DNA from: Pseudomonadota bacterium
GTDB lineage: Bacteria; Pseudomonadota; Gammaproteobacteria; Burkholderiales; Burkholderiaceae_C
DNA length: 64,000 nt
Assembly (NCBI GenBank): GCA_963204815.1
Contig: CAUJHQ010000083.1
Location: 19,445-83,444, forward strand
Direction: 5' to 3'
The position numbers were made by a program, and so were the translations under genes. The notes under the pieces are model-generated. The model saw only the letters and a program-made list of their open reading frames with translations, searched no databases and had not been told where the DNA came from. Shown piece after piece: positions 26,960 through 34,640 of this stretch; within the stretch, counting starts at the first letter, position 1; each line of letters opens with the position of its first letter.

Positions 26960-27085
26960 TAGCCTGATGAGATGTCGCTTGCCTTCACACAAGCGCGATT
27001 CCAACATGCGCCGCCAAGGACGATGAGACGGGCATGAACCGGCCCTCCGCGTTGCCCCCGAAGAACCTGAATGGAGACGACAGGC

Positions 27086-27835
27086 ATGCTGCTGAACGAC
27101 AAGGTCGCCGTGATCACCGGCGGCGCCGGCCTCAACGGCCTGGGCTTCGCCACCGCGCGCCAGATGGCGGCGCATGGCGCCCGCGTGGTGATCCTGGACC
27201 TCGAACGCGCCGCGCCGGCCGCGGCTGCCGCCACGCTGGGCGCCGGCCACGTGGGCCTGGTGGCCGACGTCACGGACAAGGCTTCGTGCGACAGCGCGGC
27301 GCGCGCCGTGCTGAAGCAGTTCGGCCGCATCGACATCCTCGTCAACAACGCCGGCATCACGCAGCCGCGCAAGACGCTGGACATCACCGGTGCCGACTAC
27401 GACGCCGTGCTCGACGTCAGCCTGCGCGGCACGCTGTACATGTCGCAGGCGGTGCTGCCGGCGATGCGCGAGCAGAAGTCGGGCGCGATCTGCTGCGTGT
27501 CGTCGGTGTCGGCGCAGCGCGGCGGCGGCATCCTCGGCGGCCCGCACTATTCGGCGGCCAAGGCAGGCGTGCTGGGCCTGGCGCGCGCGATGGCGCGCGA
27601 GTACGGCATCGACGGCATCCGCGTGAACTGCGTGACGCCGGGGCTGATCGCCACCGACATCAACAAGGGCCTGATCCCCGAGGACCGCATGAAGGGCATC
27701 CTCGAGCAGATCCCGCTCAACCGCATCGGCGAGCCGAACGACGTCGCCGGCTGCCTGGTGTTCCTGGCCAGCGACCTGGCGAAGTACCTGACCGGCGTGA
27801 CGCTCGACGTCAACGGCGGCATGTTGATCCACTGA
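27086..27835 (+). CDS. Short-chain dehydrogenase/reductase
   Basis: A 249-residue classical SDR. The cofactor motif is 'VITGGAGLNGLGFATA' (about 8-23), a slightly unusual TGxxxGxG with an inserted Asn. 'VNNAG' follows near residue 88, and the catalytic Ser-Tyr-Lys is at 'CVSSVSAQRGG...YSAAKAG'. It likely oxidises a hydroxy group of the compound brought in by the TRAP system. The start at 27086 was chosen because GGAGACG lies 7-13 nt upstream; an ATG at 27071 is possible but overlaps that site. First gene of the SDR-dctPQM-transketolase operon. Confidence 0.87.
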   Translation: MLLNDKVAVITGGAGLNGLGFATARQMAAHGARVVILDLERAAPAAAAATLGAGHVGLVADVTDKASCDSAARAVLKQFGRIDILVNNAGITQPRKTLDITGADYDAVLDVSLRGTLYMSQAVLPAMREQKSGAICCVSSVSAQRGGGILGGPHYSAAKAGVLGLARAMAREYGIDGIRVNCVTPGLIATDINKGLIPEDRMKGILEQIPLNRIGEPNDVAGCLVFLASDLAKYLTGVTLDVNGGMLIH

Positions 27836-27875
27836 CCCACCCCACCACCACAGAAGAGCACGGAGACAAGACGAC

Positions 27876-28865
27876 ATGCAACGCAAGACCTTCCTCGTTC
27901 ACGCGCTGGCGTTCGCCGCGGTTTCGTTGTGCGCCGGCGCCGCTTCGGCGCAGGCCGTCAAGCTGACGCTCGGCCATGGCACCGCCATCGACAACCCGCG
28001 TCACATCGCGGCGCTGAAGTTCGCCGAGGTGGCGAAGGCCAAGAGCGGCGGTCGCATCGACGTGACGGTGGCGCCGGCGGCGCAGCTGGGCGACGACGCG
28101 GCGATGGTCACCGCGCTGCGCACCGGCGCGCTGGACATGTCGGCCAACTCGCAGGGCGCGGTGGCCAACGTGGTGCCCGAGTACGCCGCCTTCGGCATGC
28201 CCTTCCTGTTCGGCAGCCAGGCCCATGCCTGGAAGGTGATGGACGGTCCGGCCGGCAAGGAACTGGCCGACAAGTCGGCCGAGAAGGGGCTCGTGGTGCT
28301 CGGCTTCTGGGACAACGGCATCCGCCAGATGAGCAACAGCAAGCGCCCGCTGCTCAAGCCCGAGGACCTGAAGGGCTTGAAGATGCGCACGCCGCCCGAC
28401 ACGGTGACGGTCGACATCATGCAGAGCCTGGGCGCCGAAGCGCAGCAGATCAAGTTCTCCGAGCTCTACGTGGCGCTGCAGCAGGGCGTGGTCGACGGCC
28501 AGGAGAACCCACTGGTGAACATCCAGGCCGGCAAGCTCTACGAAGTGCAGAAGTACATCTCGCTCACCGGCCACAAGTACGAGCTGACGCCCTTCCTGAT
28601 CAGCAAGCGCTCGTGGGACAAGCTCTCCGACGCCGACAAGAAGGCCGTGCAGGAAGCCGCCGCCGAAGCCACCGCGCTGCAGCGCAAGCTGGCGCAGGAA
28701 GCCGACGACAAGCTGCTGGGCGACCTGAAGGCCAAGGGCGTGCAGATCGACAAGGTCGACCAGAGCCTGTTCGAGAAGGCGACGGCGCCGGTGCTCGCGA
28801 AGTGGGAAGCGGGCCCGATCGGCCCGTACGTGAAGAAGGTCGTGGCCGCCGCGCGCGCCAAGTGA
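27876..28865 (+). CDS. dctP: TRAP transporter solute-binding protein
   Basis: A 329-residue periplasmic receptor with a signal peptide (about residues 1-25, ending 'AGAASAQA'). Family motifs are 'LGHGTAIDNPRHIAALKFAEV', 'MSANSQGAVANVVPEYAAFGMPFLF' in pieces, and 'PDTVTVDIMQSLGAEAQQIKFSELYVALQQGVVDGQENP' around 170-210; the conserved Arg of the carboxylate-binding site is likely in the 'KGLKMRTPPD' stretch. The carboxylate clamp suggests an acidic ligand, such as a sugar acid. Cotranscribed with dctQ and dctM. Confidence 0.93.
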   Translation: MQRKTFLVHALAFAAVSLCAGAASAQAVKLTLGHGTAIDNPRHIAALKFAEVAKAKSGGRIDVTVAPAAQLGDDAAMVTALRTGALDMSANSQGAVANVVPEYAAFGMPFLFGSQAHAWKVMDGPAGKELADKSAEKGLVVLGFWDNGIRQMSNSKRPLLKPEDLKGLKMRTPPDTVTVDIMQSLGAEAQQIKFSELYVALQQGVVDGQENPLVNIQAGKLYEVQKYISLTGHKYELTPFLISKRSWDKLSDADKKAVQEAAAEATALQRKLAQEADDKLLGDLKAKGVQIDKVDQSLFEKATAPVLAKWEAGPIGPYVKKVVAAARAK

Positions 28866-28881
28866 CCGTCTGACGTTGCGC

Positions 28882-28904
28882 CCTTCACGGCGGCCCCGTG
28901 AAGG
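28882..28904 (+). terminator. Intra-operon hairpin 1 after dctP
   Basis: CCTTCACG (28882-28889) pairs with CGTGAAGG (28897-28904) around a 7-nt loop, followed by the pyrimidine-rich CTTCCTCT. It sits 16 nt after the dctP stop. It could attenuate transcription or protect the dctP mRNA so that the binding protein is made in excess. Confidence 0.5.
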
Positions 28905-28914
28905 CTTCCTCTGC

Positions 28915-28943
28915 GGCCCGCCGGCCCCTGGCGGCGGCGGGCC
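28915..28943 (+). terminator. Intra-operon hairpin 2 after dctP
   Basis: GGCCCGCCG (28915-28923) pairs perfectly with CGGCGGGCC (28935-28943) around an 11-nt loop, immediately after the first hairpin. All pairs are G/C. There is no U-tract; dctQ starts 18 nt later, so the stem could also limit dctQ translation. Confidence 0.45.
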
Positions 28944-28961
28944 GGTGCGAAGGACCCCTGC

Positions 28962-29495
28962 ATGGACACCACCGTTGTCGAACGCAATGCGCTCGAACGC
29001 GCGGTCGTCGCCGTCTGCAGCCTCGTGCTGTGGGTGTCGACGGTCGTGATCTTCGTCATCCTCGCGGCCAACACCGCGCTGCGCTACCTGGTCGGCACCA
29101 GCCTGCAGTGGGCCAACGAGGTGCCCGAACTGCTGTTTCCGTGGCTCGTGATGTCCGGCGTGGTGCTGGCGGCGGAGAAGGGGTCGCACATCGCCACCGT
29201 GTTCCTCGTCGACGCCGTCAGCCCGGCGGCGCGGCGCGTCATCAACACGGTGGCGTGGGTCGCGGTGGCGCTGCTCTACGCGGTGCTGGTGCGCGCCACC
29301 TGGGGCATGCTGGAGATCGTGCACGACGAGCGTTCGCCGATCCTGCAGGTGCCGGGCTCCGTGACCTACGTGTGCGTGATGCTGGGCATGGTGCTGCTCT
29401 CGGCCCTGGCCCTGCTGGCCGCGTGGCGCGCCTGGCACCGGCAGCGCGTGGCGCCGCAAGCCCTGGCGCCGGGCGCGCAAGCCGCCCAAGGATGA
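28962..29495 (+). CDS. dctQ: TRAP transporter small permease
   Basis: A 177-residue DctQ-type protein with four transmembrane helices (about 14-36, 50-70, 88-110 and 128-150). The family motif is 'WANEVPELLFPWLVMSGVVLAAEKGSHI' in pieces. It partners DctM in the inner membrane. The start lies 18 nt after the second hairpin and has a GAAGGACC ribosome-binding site. It ends 7 nt before dctM. Confidence 0.93.
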   Translation: MDTTVVERNALERAVVAVCSLVLWVSTVVIFVILAANTALRYLVGTSLQWANEVPELLFPWLVMSGVVLAAEKGSHIATVFLVDAVSPAARRVINTVAWVAVALLYAVLVRATWGMLEIVHDERSPILQVPGSVTYVCVMLGMVLLSALALLAAWRAWHRQRVAPQALAPGAQAAQG

Positions 29496-29502
29496 GCGTC
29501 GC

Positions 29503-30762
29503 ATGAGCGCACTGATCTTCTTCGTCTTCCTGGGTGCGGCCTGCCTGGCGGTGCCGATCGCCAGCGCCATCCTGATGGCCGCGCTCGCCGCGGCCGCCAC
29601 CAGTGACCGCGTGCCGCTGGACCTGCTGGTGCAGCAGATGGTGGCGCAGGTGCAGAGCTTCCCGCTGATCGCGATCCCGTTCTTCATGCTCACGGGCAGC
29701 CTGATGATGGGTGGCAAGCTGGGCCAGGCCATCGTCGGCGTGCTGACGGCGCTGGTGGGCCGCTGGCACGGCGGGCCGGCGCAGGTGAGCGTGCTGTCGT
29801 CCACGCTGTTCGGCGGCGTCTCCGGCTCGGCGGTCGCCGATGCGTCGGCCATCGGCTCGCTGCTGATGCCCTGGCACCGCCGGCTCGGCTACCCGATGCC
29901 GTTCTCGGCCGCGTCGCTGGCGTCGGCGGCCACCATCGACATCATCATCCCGCCGTCGATCCCGATGATTCTGTACGCGCTGTCGTCCAACGCGTCGATC
30001 GCGGCGCTGTTCTATGCCGGGGTGCTGCCCGGGCTGCTGCTGTGCGGCGGCTTCATGACGGCCTGCTGGTACGTCGGCCGGCGCGACAACCTGCCGCGCG
30101 AGACCGCACCGGCCGACAAGGCCGCGTTCCGGCGCAACCTGGTGCTGTCGCTGCCGGCCATCGCGCTGCCGGTGATGATCGTCGTCTTCCTGCGCTTCGG
30201 CATCGCCACGCCCACCGAAGTGGCGGTGCTGTCGACGCTGTTCTCGGGCGCGGTCTCGGCGCTGCTGTACCACGACCTGTCGTGGAAGCGGCTGCACCAC
30301 GCCATCCTCGAAGCCGGGCTGGCCACCGGCGTGGTGCTGCTGGTGATCATGGCGTCGGCGGCCATCGGCTGGCTGCTCACGTTCGACCAGATGCCGCAGA
30401 ACATCGCCCTGTGGGTGCAGCAGAACGTCAGCACCAAGTGGGTGGTGATCGCGCTGATGAACGTGATGATGCTGTTCATCGGCATGTTCATCGACCTGCC
30501 GGCCGCGGTGCTGCTGCTGACGCCGGTGTTCCTGCCGCTGGCGCAGAGCATCGGCATGGACCCGGTGCAGCTGGGCATCATGATGGTCGTCAACCTCGCC
30601 ATCGGCCTGTACACGCCGCCGGTGGGCACCACGCTGTTCATCACCAGTTCGCTGGCGAAGGTGAAGGTGGGGCAGACGGTGCGCGCGATGGGCCCGTTCT
30701 ACCTGGTGGCCCTGATCGTGCTGGCGATCGTGTCCTACGTGCCGGCCAGCATCCTGCGCTGA
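29503..30762 (+). CDS. dctM: TRAP transporter large permease
   Basis: A 419-residue DctM-type protein with about 12 transmembrane helices. Family signatures are 'PLIAIPFFMLTGSLMMGG', 'FGGVSGSAVADASAIGSLLMP' in pieces, 'IIIPPSIPMILYA' and 'INLAIGLYTPPVGTTLF'-type sequence near the C-terminus. It forms the sodium- or proton-coupled transport pathway with DctQ and DctP. The ligand is not readable from the sequence, though the operon points to a sugar or sugar acid. Confidence 0.94.
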   Translation: MSALIFFVFLGAACLAVPIASAILMAALAAAATSDRVPLDLLVQQMVAQVQSFPLIAIPFFMLTGSLMMGGKLGQAIVGVLTALVGRWHGGPAQVSVLSSTLFGGVSGSAVADASAIGSLLMPWHRRLGYPMPFSAASLASAATIDIIIPPSIPMILYALSSNASIAALFYAGVLPGLLLCGGFMTACWYVGRRDNLPRETAPADKAAFRRNLVLSLPAIALPVMIVVFLRFGIATPTEVAVLSTLFSGAVSALLYHDLSWKRLHHAILEAGLATGVVLLVIMASAAIGWLLTFDQMPQNIALWVQQNVSTKWVVIALMNVMMLFIGMFIDLPAAVLLLTPVFLPLAQSIGMDPVQLGIMMVVNLAIGLYTPPVGTTLFITSSLAKVKVGQTVRAMGPFYLVALIVLAIVSYVPASILR

Positions 30763-30787
30763 CCCCTCACCCTCTGGAGAGCTTTCC

Positions 30788-31642
30788 ATGACCGCCTCGA
30801 CCGACCTGCTCGTCCGGCTTCGGCAATGTGCCCATCGCATCCGCCGTTATGCGGTACGCATGGGCGAGGTGCAAGGCCAGGGCTACGTGGGCCAGGCGCT
30901 CGGCTGGGCCGATGTGCTGGCCGTCGCCTACGGCCATGCGCTGGCGCTGAAGCCGGAAGACCCGCACTGGGAAGGGCGCGACCGCTTCCTGCTGTCGCAC
31001 GGCCACTACGCCATCGCGCACTACGCGGCGCTCATCGAAGCCGGCGTCATCCCCGAGAGCGAACTCGAAACCTACGGCAGCGACGACAGCCGCCTGCCGA
31101 TGAGCGGCATGGCCAGCTACACGCCGGGCATGGAGATCTCCGGCGGTTCGCTCGGCCAGGGGCTGGTCATCGGCGTCGGCATGGCACTCGGCCTGAAGCA
31201 GAAGAAGAACCCGGCCTTCGTCTACAACAGCATGAGCGACGGCGAGCTCGACGAAGGCTCCACCTGGGAAGCCGCGATGGCCGCCGCGCACCACCGGCTG
31301 GACAACCTGATCTGCCTGGTCGACATCAACAACCAGCAGGCCGACGGCCCTTCCAGCAAGGTGCTCGGCTTCGAGCCGCTGGCCGACAAGTGGTCCGCCT
31401 TCGGCTGGCACGTGCAGCGCGTGGACGGCAACGATCTTGCGGCCGTGCTGGCGGCCTTCGACACCGCGCGCGCGCTGAAGGATGCGAAGCCGCGCGTCAT
31501 CCTCTTCGACACGCTGATGGGCAAGGGCGTGCCCTTCCTGGAGCAGCGCGAGAAGAACCACTTCATCCGCGTCGACCCGCCGGAATGGCGGCAGGCGCTG
31601 GAGATCCTGGACCGCGCGTCCGCGCAAGGAGCCACGGCATGA
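30788..31642 (+). CDS. Transketolase N-terminal subunit
   Basis: A 284-residue protein equivalent to the N-terminal (ThDP-pyrophosphate-binding) half of transketolase. The ThDP/metal motif reads 'SDGELDEGSTWEAAMAAAHH...LVDINNQQADG', in place of GDG...NN. Other family motifs are 'LSHGHYAIAHYAALIEAGVI' in parts and 'ISGGSLGQGLVIGVGMALG'. It needs the C-terminal subunit encoded by the next gene, whose ATG overlaps its stop. Split transketolases of this type act in sugar pathways such as D-apulose-4-phosphate cleavage; the substrate here is not known. Confidence 0.9.
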   Translation: MTASTDLLVRLRQCAHRIRRYAVRMGEVQGQGYVGQALGWADVLAVAYGHALALKPEDPHWEGRDRFLLSHGHYAIAHYAALIEAGVIPESELETYGSDDSRLPMSGMASYTPGMEISGGSLGQGLVIGVGMALGLKQKKNPAFVYNSMSDGELDEGSTWEAAMAAAHHRLDNLICLVDINNQQADGPSSKVLGFEPLADKWSAFGWHVQRVDGNDLAAVLAAFDTARALKDAKPRVILFDTLMGKGVPFLEQREKNHFIRVDPPEWRQALEILDRASAQGATA

Positions 31643-32649
31643 GCAGCCCCGTCGCCGACAAGAAGCCGAGGCTCACCACCTCGGCCATGATCGCGTCCAT
31701 CGCCTCGGAGGGCCAAGCGGTGCGCGCCGCGCCCTTCGGCAAGGCGCTGGTGGCCTACGCCGCCGACCACCCCGAGGTGGTGGGCCTGACCGCCGACCTC
31801 GCGAAGTACACCGACCTGCACCTCTTCGCGCAGGCCTACCCCGAGCGCTTCTACCAGATGGGCATGGCCGAGCAGCTGCTGATGGGCGCGGCCGGCGGCA
31901 TGGCCAAGGAAGGGCTGGTGCCCTTCGCCACCACCTACGCGGTGTTCGGCACGCGGCGCGCGTACGACTTCATCCACCAGGTGATCGCCGAGGAGAACCT
32001 CAACGTCAAGATCTGCTGCGCGCTGCCCGGCCTGACCACCGGCTACGGCCCCAGCCACCAGGCCACCGAAGACCTGGCGATGATGCGCGGCGTGCCGGGG
32101 CTGACCATCGTCGATCCCTGCGACGCGCTCGACATCGAGCAGGCGGTGCCGCAGATCGCCGCCCACAAGGGCCCGGTCTACATGCGCCTGCTGCGCGGCA
32201 GCGTGCCGCTGGTGCTGGACCAGGTCGAGGGCTACCGCTTCGAGCTCGGCAAGGCCAAGCTGCTGCGCGACGGCGCCGACGTGCTGGTCATCTCGAGCGG
32301 CATCCTGACGATGCGCGCGCTCGAAGTGGCGGCCGACCTCGCGAAGGACAACGTCGGTGTCGCCGTGCTGCATTGCCCGACGATCAAGCCGCTGGACGAA
32401 GCCGCCATCGTCGATGCGGTGCGCTACAAGCACCGGCTCGTCGTCGTCGCCGAGAACCACTCGGTGGTGGGTGGCCTCGGCGAGGCGGTGGCCAGCACGC
32501 TGCTGCGCCACCGCGTGCAGCCCGCGGGCTTCCAGCTCGCCGGCCTGCCCGACGCCTTCCTCGACGCCGGCGCGCTGCCGACGCTGCACGACCGCTACGG
32601 CATCAGCCGCGAAGTGCTGGGGCAGCGCATCAAGGCCTGGCTGGGCTGA
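31639..32649 (+). CDS. Transketolase C-terminal subunit
   Basis: A 336-residue protein with the pyrimidine-binding and C-terminal domains of transketolase. The ThDP-activating Glu is in 'FYQMGMAEQLLMGAAGGMAKEG' (about residues 71-92). Later motifs are 'GPSHQATEDLAMMRGVPGLTIVDPCDA' in pieces and the C-terminal-domain 'GADVLVISSGILTMRALEVA'. It overlaps the N-terminal subunit gene by 4 nt and ends 2 nt before a second, full-length transketolase, so both forms are made from one message. Confidence 0.9.
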   Translation: MSSPVADKKPRLTTSAMIASIASEGQAVRAAPFGKALVAYAADHPEVVGLTADLAKYTDLHLFAQAYPERFYQMGMAEQLLMGAAGGMAKEGLVPFATTYAVFGTRRAYDFIHQVIAEENLNVKICCALPGLTTGYGPSHQATEDLAMMRGVPGLTIVDPCDALDIEQAVPQIAAHKGPVYMRLLRGSVPLVLDQVEGYRFELGKAKLLRDGADVLVISSGILTMRALEVAADLAKDNVGVAVLHCPTIKPLDEAAIVDAVRYKHRLVVVAENHSVVGGLGEAVASTLLRHRVQPAGFQLAGLPDAFLDAGALPTLHDRYGISREVLGQRIKAWLG

Positions 32650-32651
32650 GC

Positions 32652-34640
32652 ATGGCGCAAGACCTGGCCAACGCCATCCGCTTCCTGGCCATCGACGCCA
32701 TCGTCCGCGCCGGCGAAGGCCACCAGGGCGTGCCGCTGGGCATGGCCGAGATCGCGACGGCGCTCTACACGCGGCACCTGAAGTTCGACGCCGCCGACCC
32801 CACCTGGCCGGACCGCGACCGCGTGGTGCTGTCCAACGGCCACGGCTCGATGCTGCTGTACGCGCTGCTGTACCTGACCGGCCACGAGCGCGTCGGCCGC
32901 GAGCAGATCAGCACCTTCCGCGACTTCGGCTCTCGATGCGAGGGCCACCCGGAACGCGCGCCCGAGGCCGGCATCGAGGTCACGACCGGCCCGCTCGGCC
33001 AGGGCATCGCCAACGCCTTCGGCATGGCGGTGGCCGAGGCGTATCTCAACGCACGCTACGGCAGCGAGGTCGTCGACCACCGCACCTGGGCCTTCGTCGG
33101 CGACGGTTGCCTGCAGGAAGGCATCGGCCAGGAAATGATCTCGCTCGCCGGCCACCTGCGGCTGGGCAAGCTGACGCTGCTGTGGGACGACAACCGCATC
33201 ACCGACGACGGCAGCACCGACCTGTCGATCAGCGAGGACGTGGCCGAGCGCTGCCGCGTCGCCGGCTGGCACGTGGTCGAGGTGGATGGCCACGACCTGG
33301 AAGCCGTGTCGGCCGCGATCGACGCCGCCAAGGCCGACCCGCGGCCTTCGCTGCTGGCCTGCCGCACCGTCATCGCGCGCGGCCTGGCGCGGCTGGAAGG
33401 CCAGCGCGGCGGCCACAGCGCGAAGCTGTTCCCGGCCGACGCCGAAGCGGCACGCGAACGCCTGGGCTGGCCGCACGCCCCGTTCGACGTGCCAGCCGAC
33501 GTGCTGGGTGCCTGGCGCGCCGCCGGCCGCCGCCATGCCGGCGAACGCGCCGCGTGGGCCGCGCGCACGGCCGCGCTGCCGGCGGCAGAGCGCGCCGAGT
33601 TCGAACGCGTGCTGGCCGGCGAACTGCCCGAAGACTGGCGCGACGTGATCGCCGGCTACAAGCGCGAGGCGCGGGCCCGCGAGCCGGCGGCCAGCGGCAT
33701 CTTCATCTCGGCCGAGCTGAACGACGCGCTGGTCGAGGTCATGCCCGAGCGCATGGTCGCCTGCGCCGACCTCGAGGCGCCGACCAACCACAAGCGCCGG
33801 CTCGCCGCCTTCACCGCGGAACATCGAGCGGGCGCCTACGTGCACTGCGGCGTGCGCGAGCACGTGATGGGCGCGATGGCCAACGGCATGGCCGCGCACG
33901 GCGGCGTCGTGCCGCTGGCGGTGACCTACCTCGCCTTCGCCGACTACGAGCGCCCGGCGATGCGCATGGCCGCGCTGATGGGCCTGCCGGTGACGTTCGT
34001 CTTCAGCCACGACAGCATCGGCATCGGCCGCAACGGTCCGACGCACCAGCCGGTGGAGATCCTGGCGTCGCTGCGCGCCATGCCCAACATGTGGGTGCTG
34101 CGCCCGGCCGATGCGGTGGAGGCCGCCGAGTGCTGGGAGCTGGCGCTCGAACACCGCAGCGGTCCTTGCACGCTGGTCTTCGCGCGCCAGGCGCTGCCGC
34201 ACGTGCGGCCGAACGCCGACGGCCCGAACCTCGCGCGCCAGGGCGCCTACGTGCTGGCCGACGCCGAAGGCGGGCCGCGCCAGGTCACGCTGATGGCCAC
34301 TGGCTCCGAAGTGGCACTGGCGCTCGCCGCGCGCACGCAGCTGCAGGCTGCGGGCACGCCGACGGCCGTGGTCTCCATGCCGAGTTGGGAGCTCTTCGAA
34401 GCGCAGGATGCCGCGTACCGCGCCCGTGTGCTGGGCGCGCCGGGCGGCGTGCGCGTCGGCTGCGAAGCGGCGCTGCGCTTCGGCTGGGACCGCTGGCTGG
34501 GCGAGCGCGGCGGCTTCGTCGGCATGCGCGGCTTCGGCGCTTCGGGCGGGGCCGACGAGCTGTATCGTCACTTCGGCATCACGGCCGAGGCGATCGTCGC
34601 CGAGGCGCGGCGCCTGCTGGCCGGGGAACCCCAACGATGA
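32652..34640 (+). CDS. Full-length transketolase
   Basis: A 662-residue transketolase of the TktA type. Motifs in order: 'GHQGVPLGMAEIATALY' (classical enzymes have HPGxPxGMA), 'LSNGHGSMLLYALLYLTG', 'TTGPLGQGIANAFGMA', ThDP motif 'GDGCLQEGIGQEMISLAGH...WDDN', 'VHCGVREHVMGAMANGMAAHGG' with the activating Glu, and 'GIGRNGPTHQPVEILASLRA'. It transfers two-carbon units between sugar phosphates. Having it next to a split transketolase is unusual and suggests it is specialised for the imported substrate or recycles the acceptor. Its stop overlaps the esterase-like lipoprotein gene by 4 nt. Confidence 0.9.
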   Translation: MAQDLANAIRFLAIDAIVRAGEGHQGVPLGMAEIATALYTRHLKFDAADPTWPDRDRVVLSNGHGSMLLYALLYLTGHERVGREQISTFRDFGSRCEGHPERAPEAGIEVTTGPLGQGIANAFGMAVAEAYLNARYGSEVVDHRTWAFVGDGCLQEGIGQEMISLAGHLRLGKLTLLWDDNRITDDGSTDLSISEDVAERCRVAGWHVVEVDGHDLEAVSAAIDAAKADPRPSLLACRTVIARGLARLEGQRGGHSAKLFPADAEAARERLGWPHAPFDVPADVLGAWRAAGRRHAGERAAWAARTAALPAAERAEFERVLAGELPEDWRDVIAGYKREARAREPAASGIFISAELNDALVEVMPERMVACADLEAPTNHKRRLAAFTAEHRAGAYVHCGVREHVMGAMANGMAAHGGVVPLAVTYLAFADYERPAMRMAALMGLPVTFVFSHDSIGIGRNGPTHQPVEILASLRAMPNMWVLRPADAVEAAECWELALEHRSGPCTLVFARQALPHVRPNADGPNLARQGAYVLADAEGGPRQVTLMATGSEVALALAARTQLQAAGTPTAVVSMPSWELFEAQDAAYRARVLGAPGGVRVGCEAALRFGWDRWLGERGGFVGMRGFGASGGADELYRHFGITAEAIVAEARRLLAGEPQR

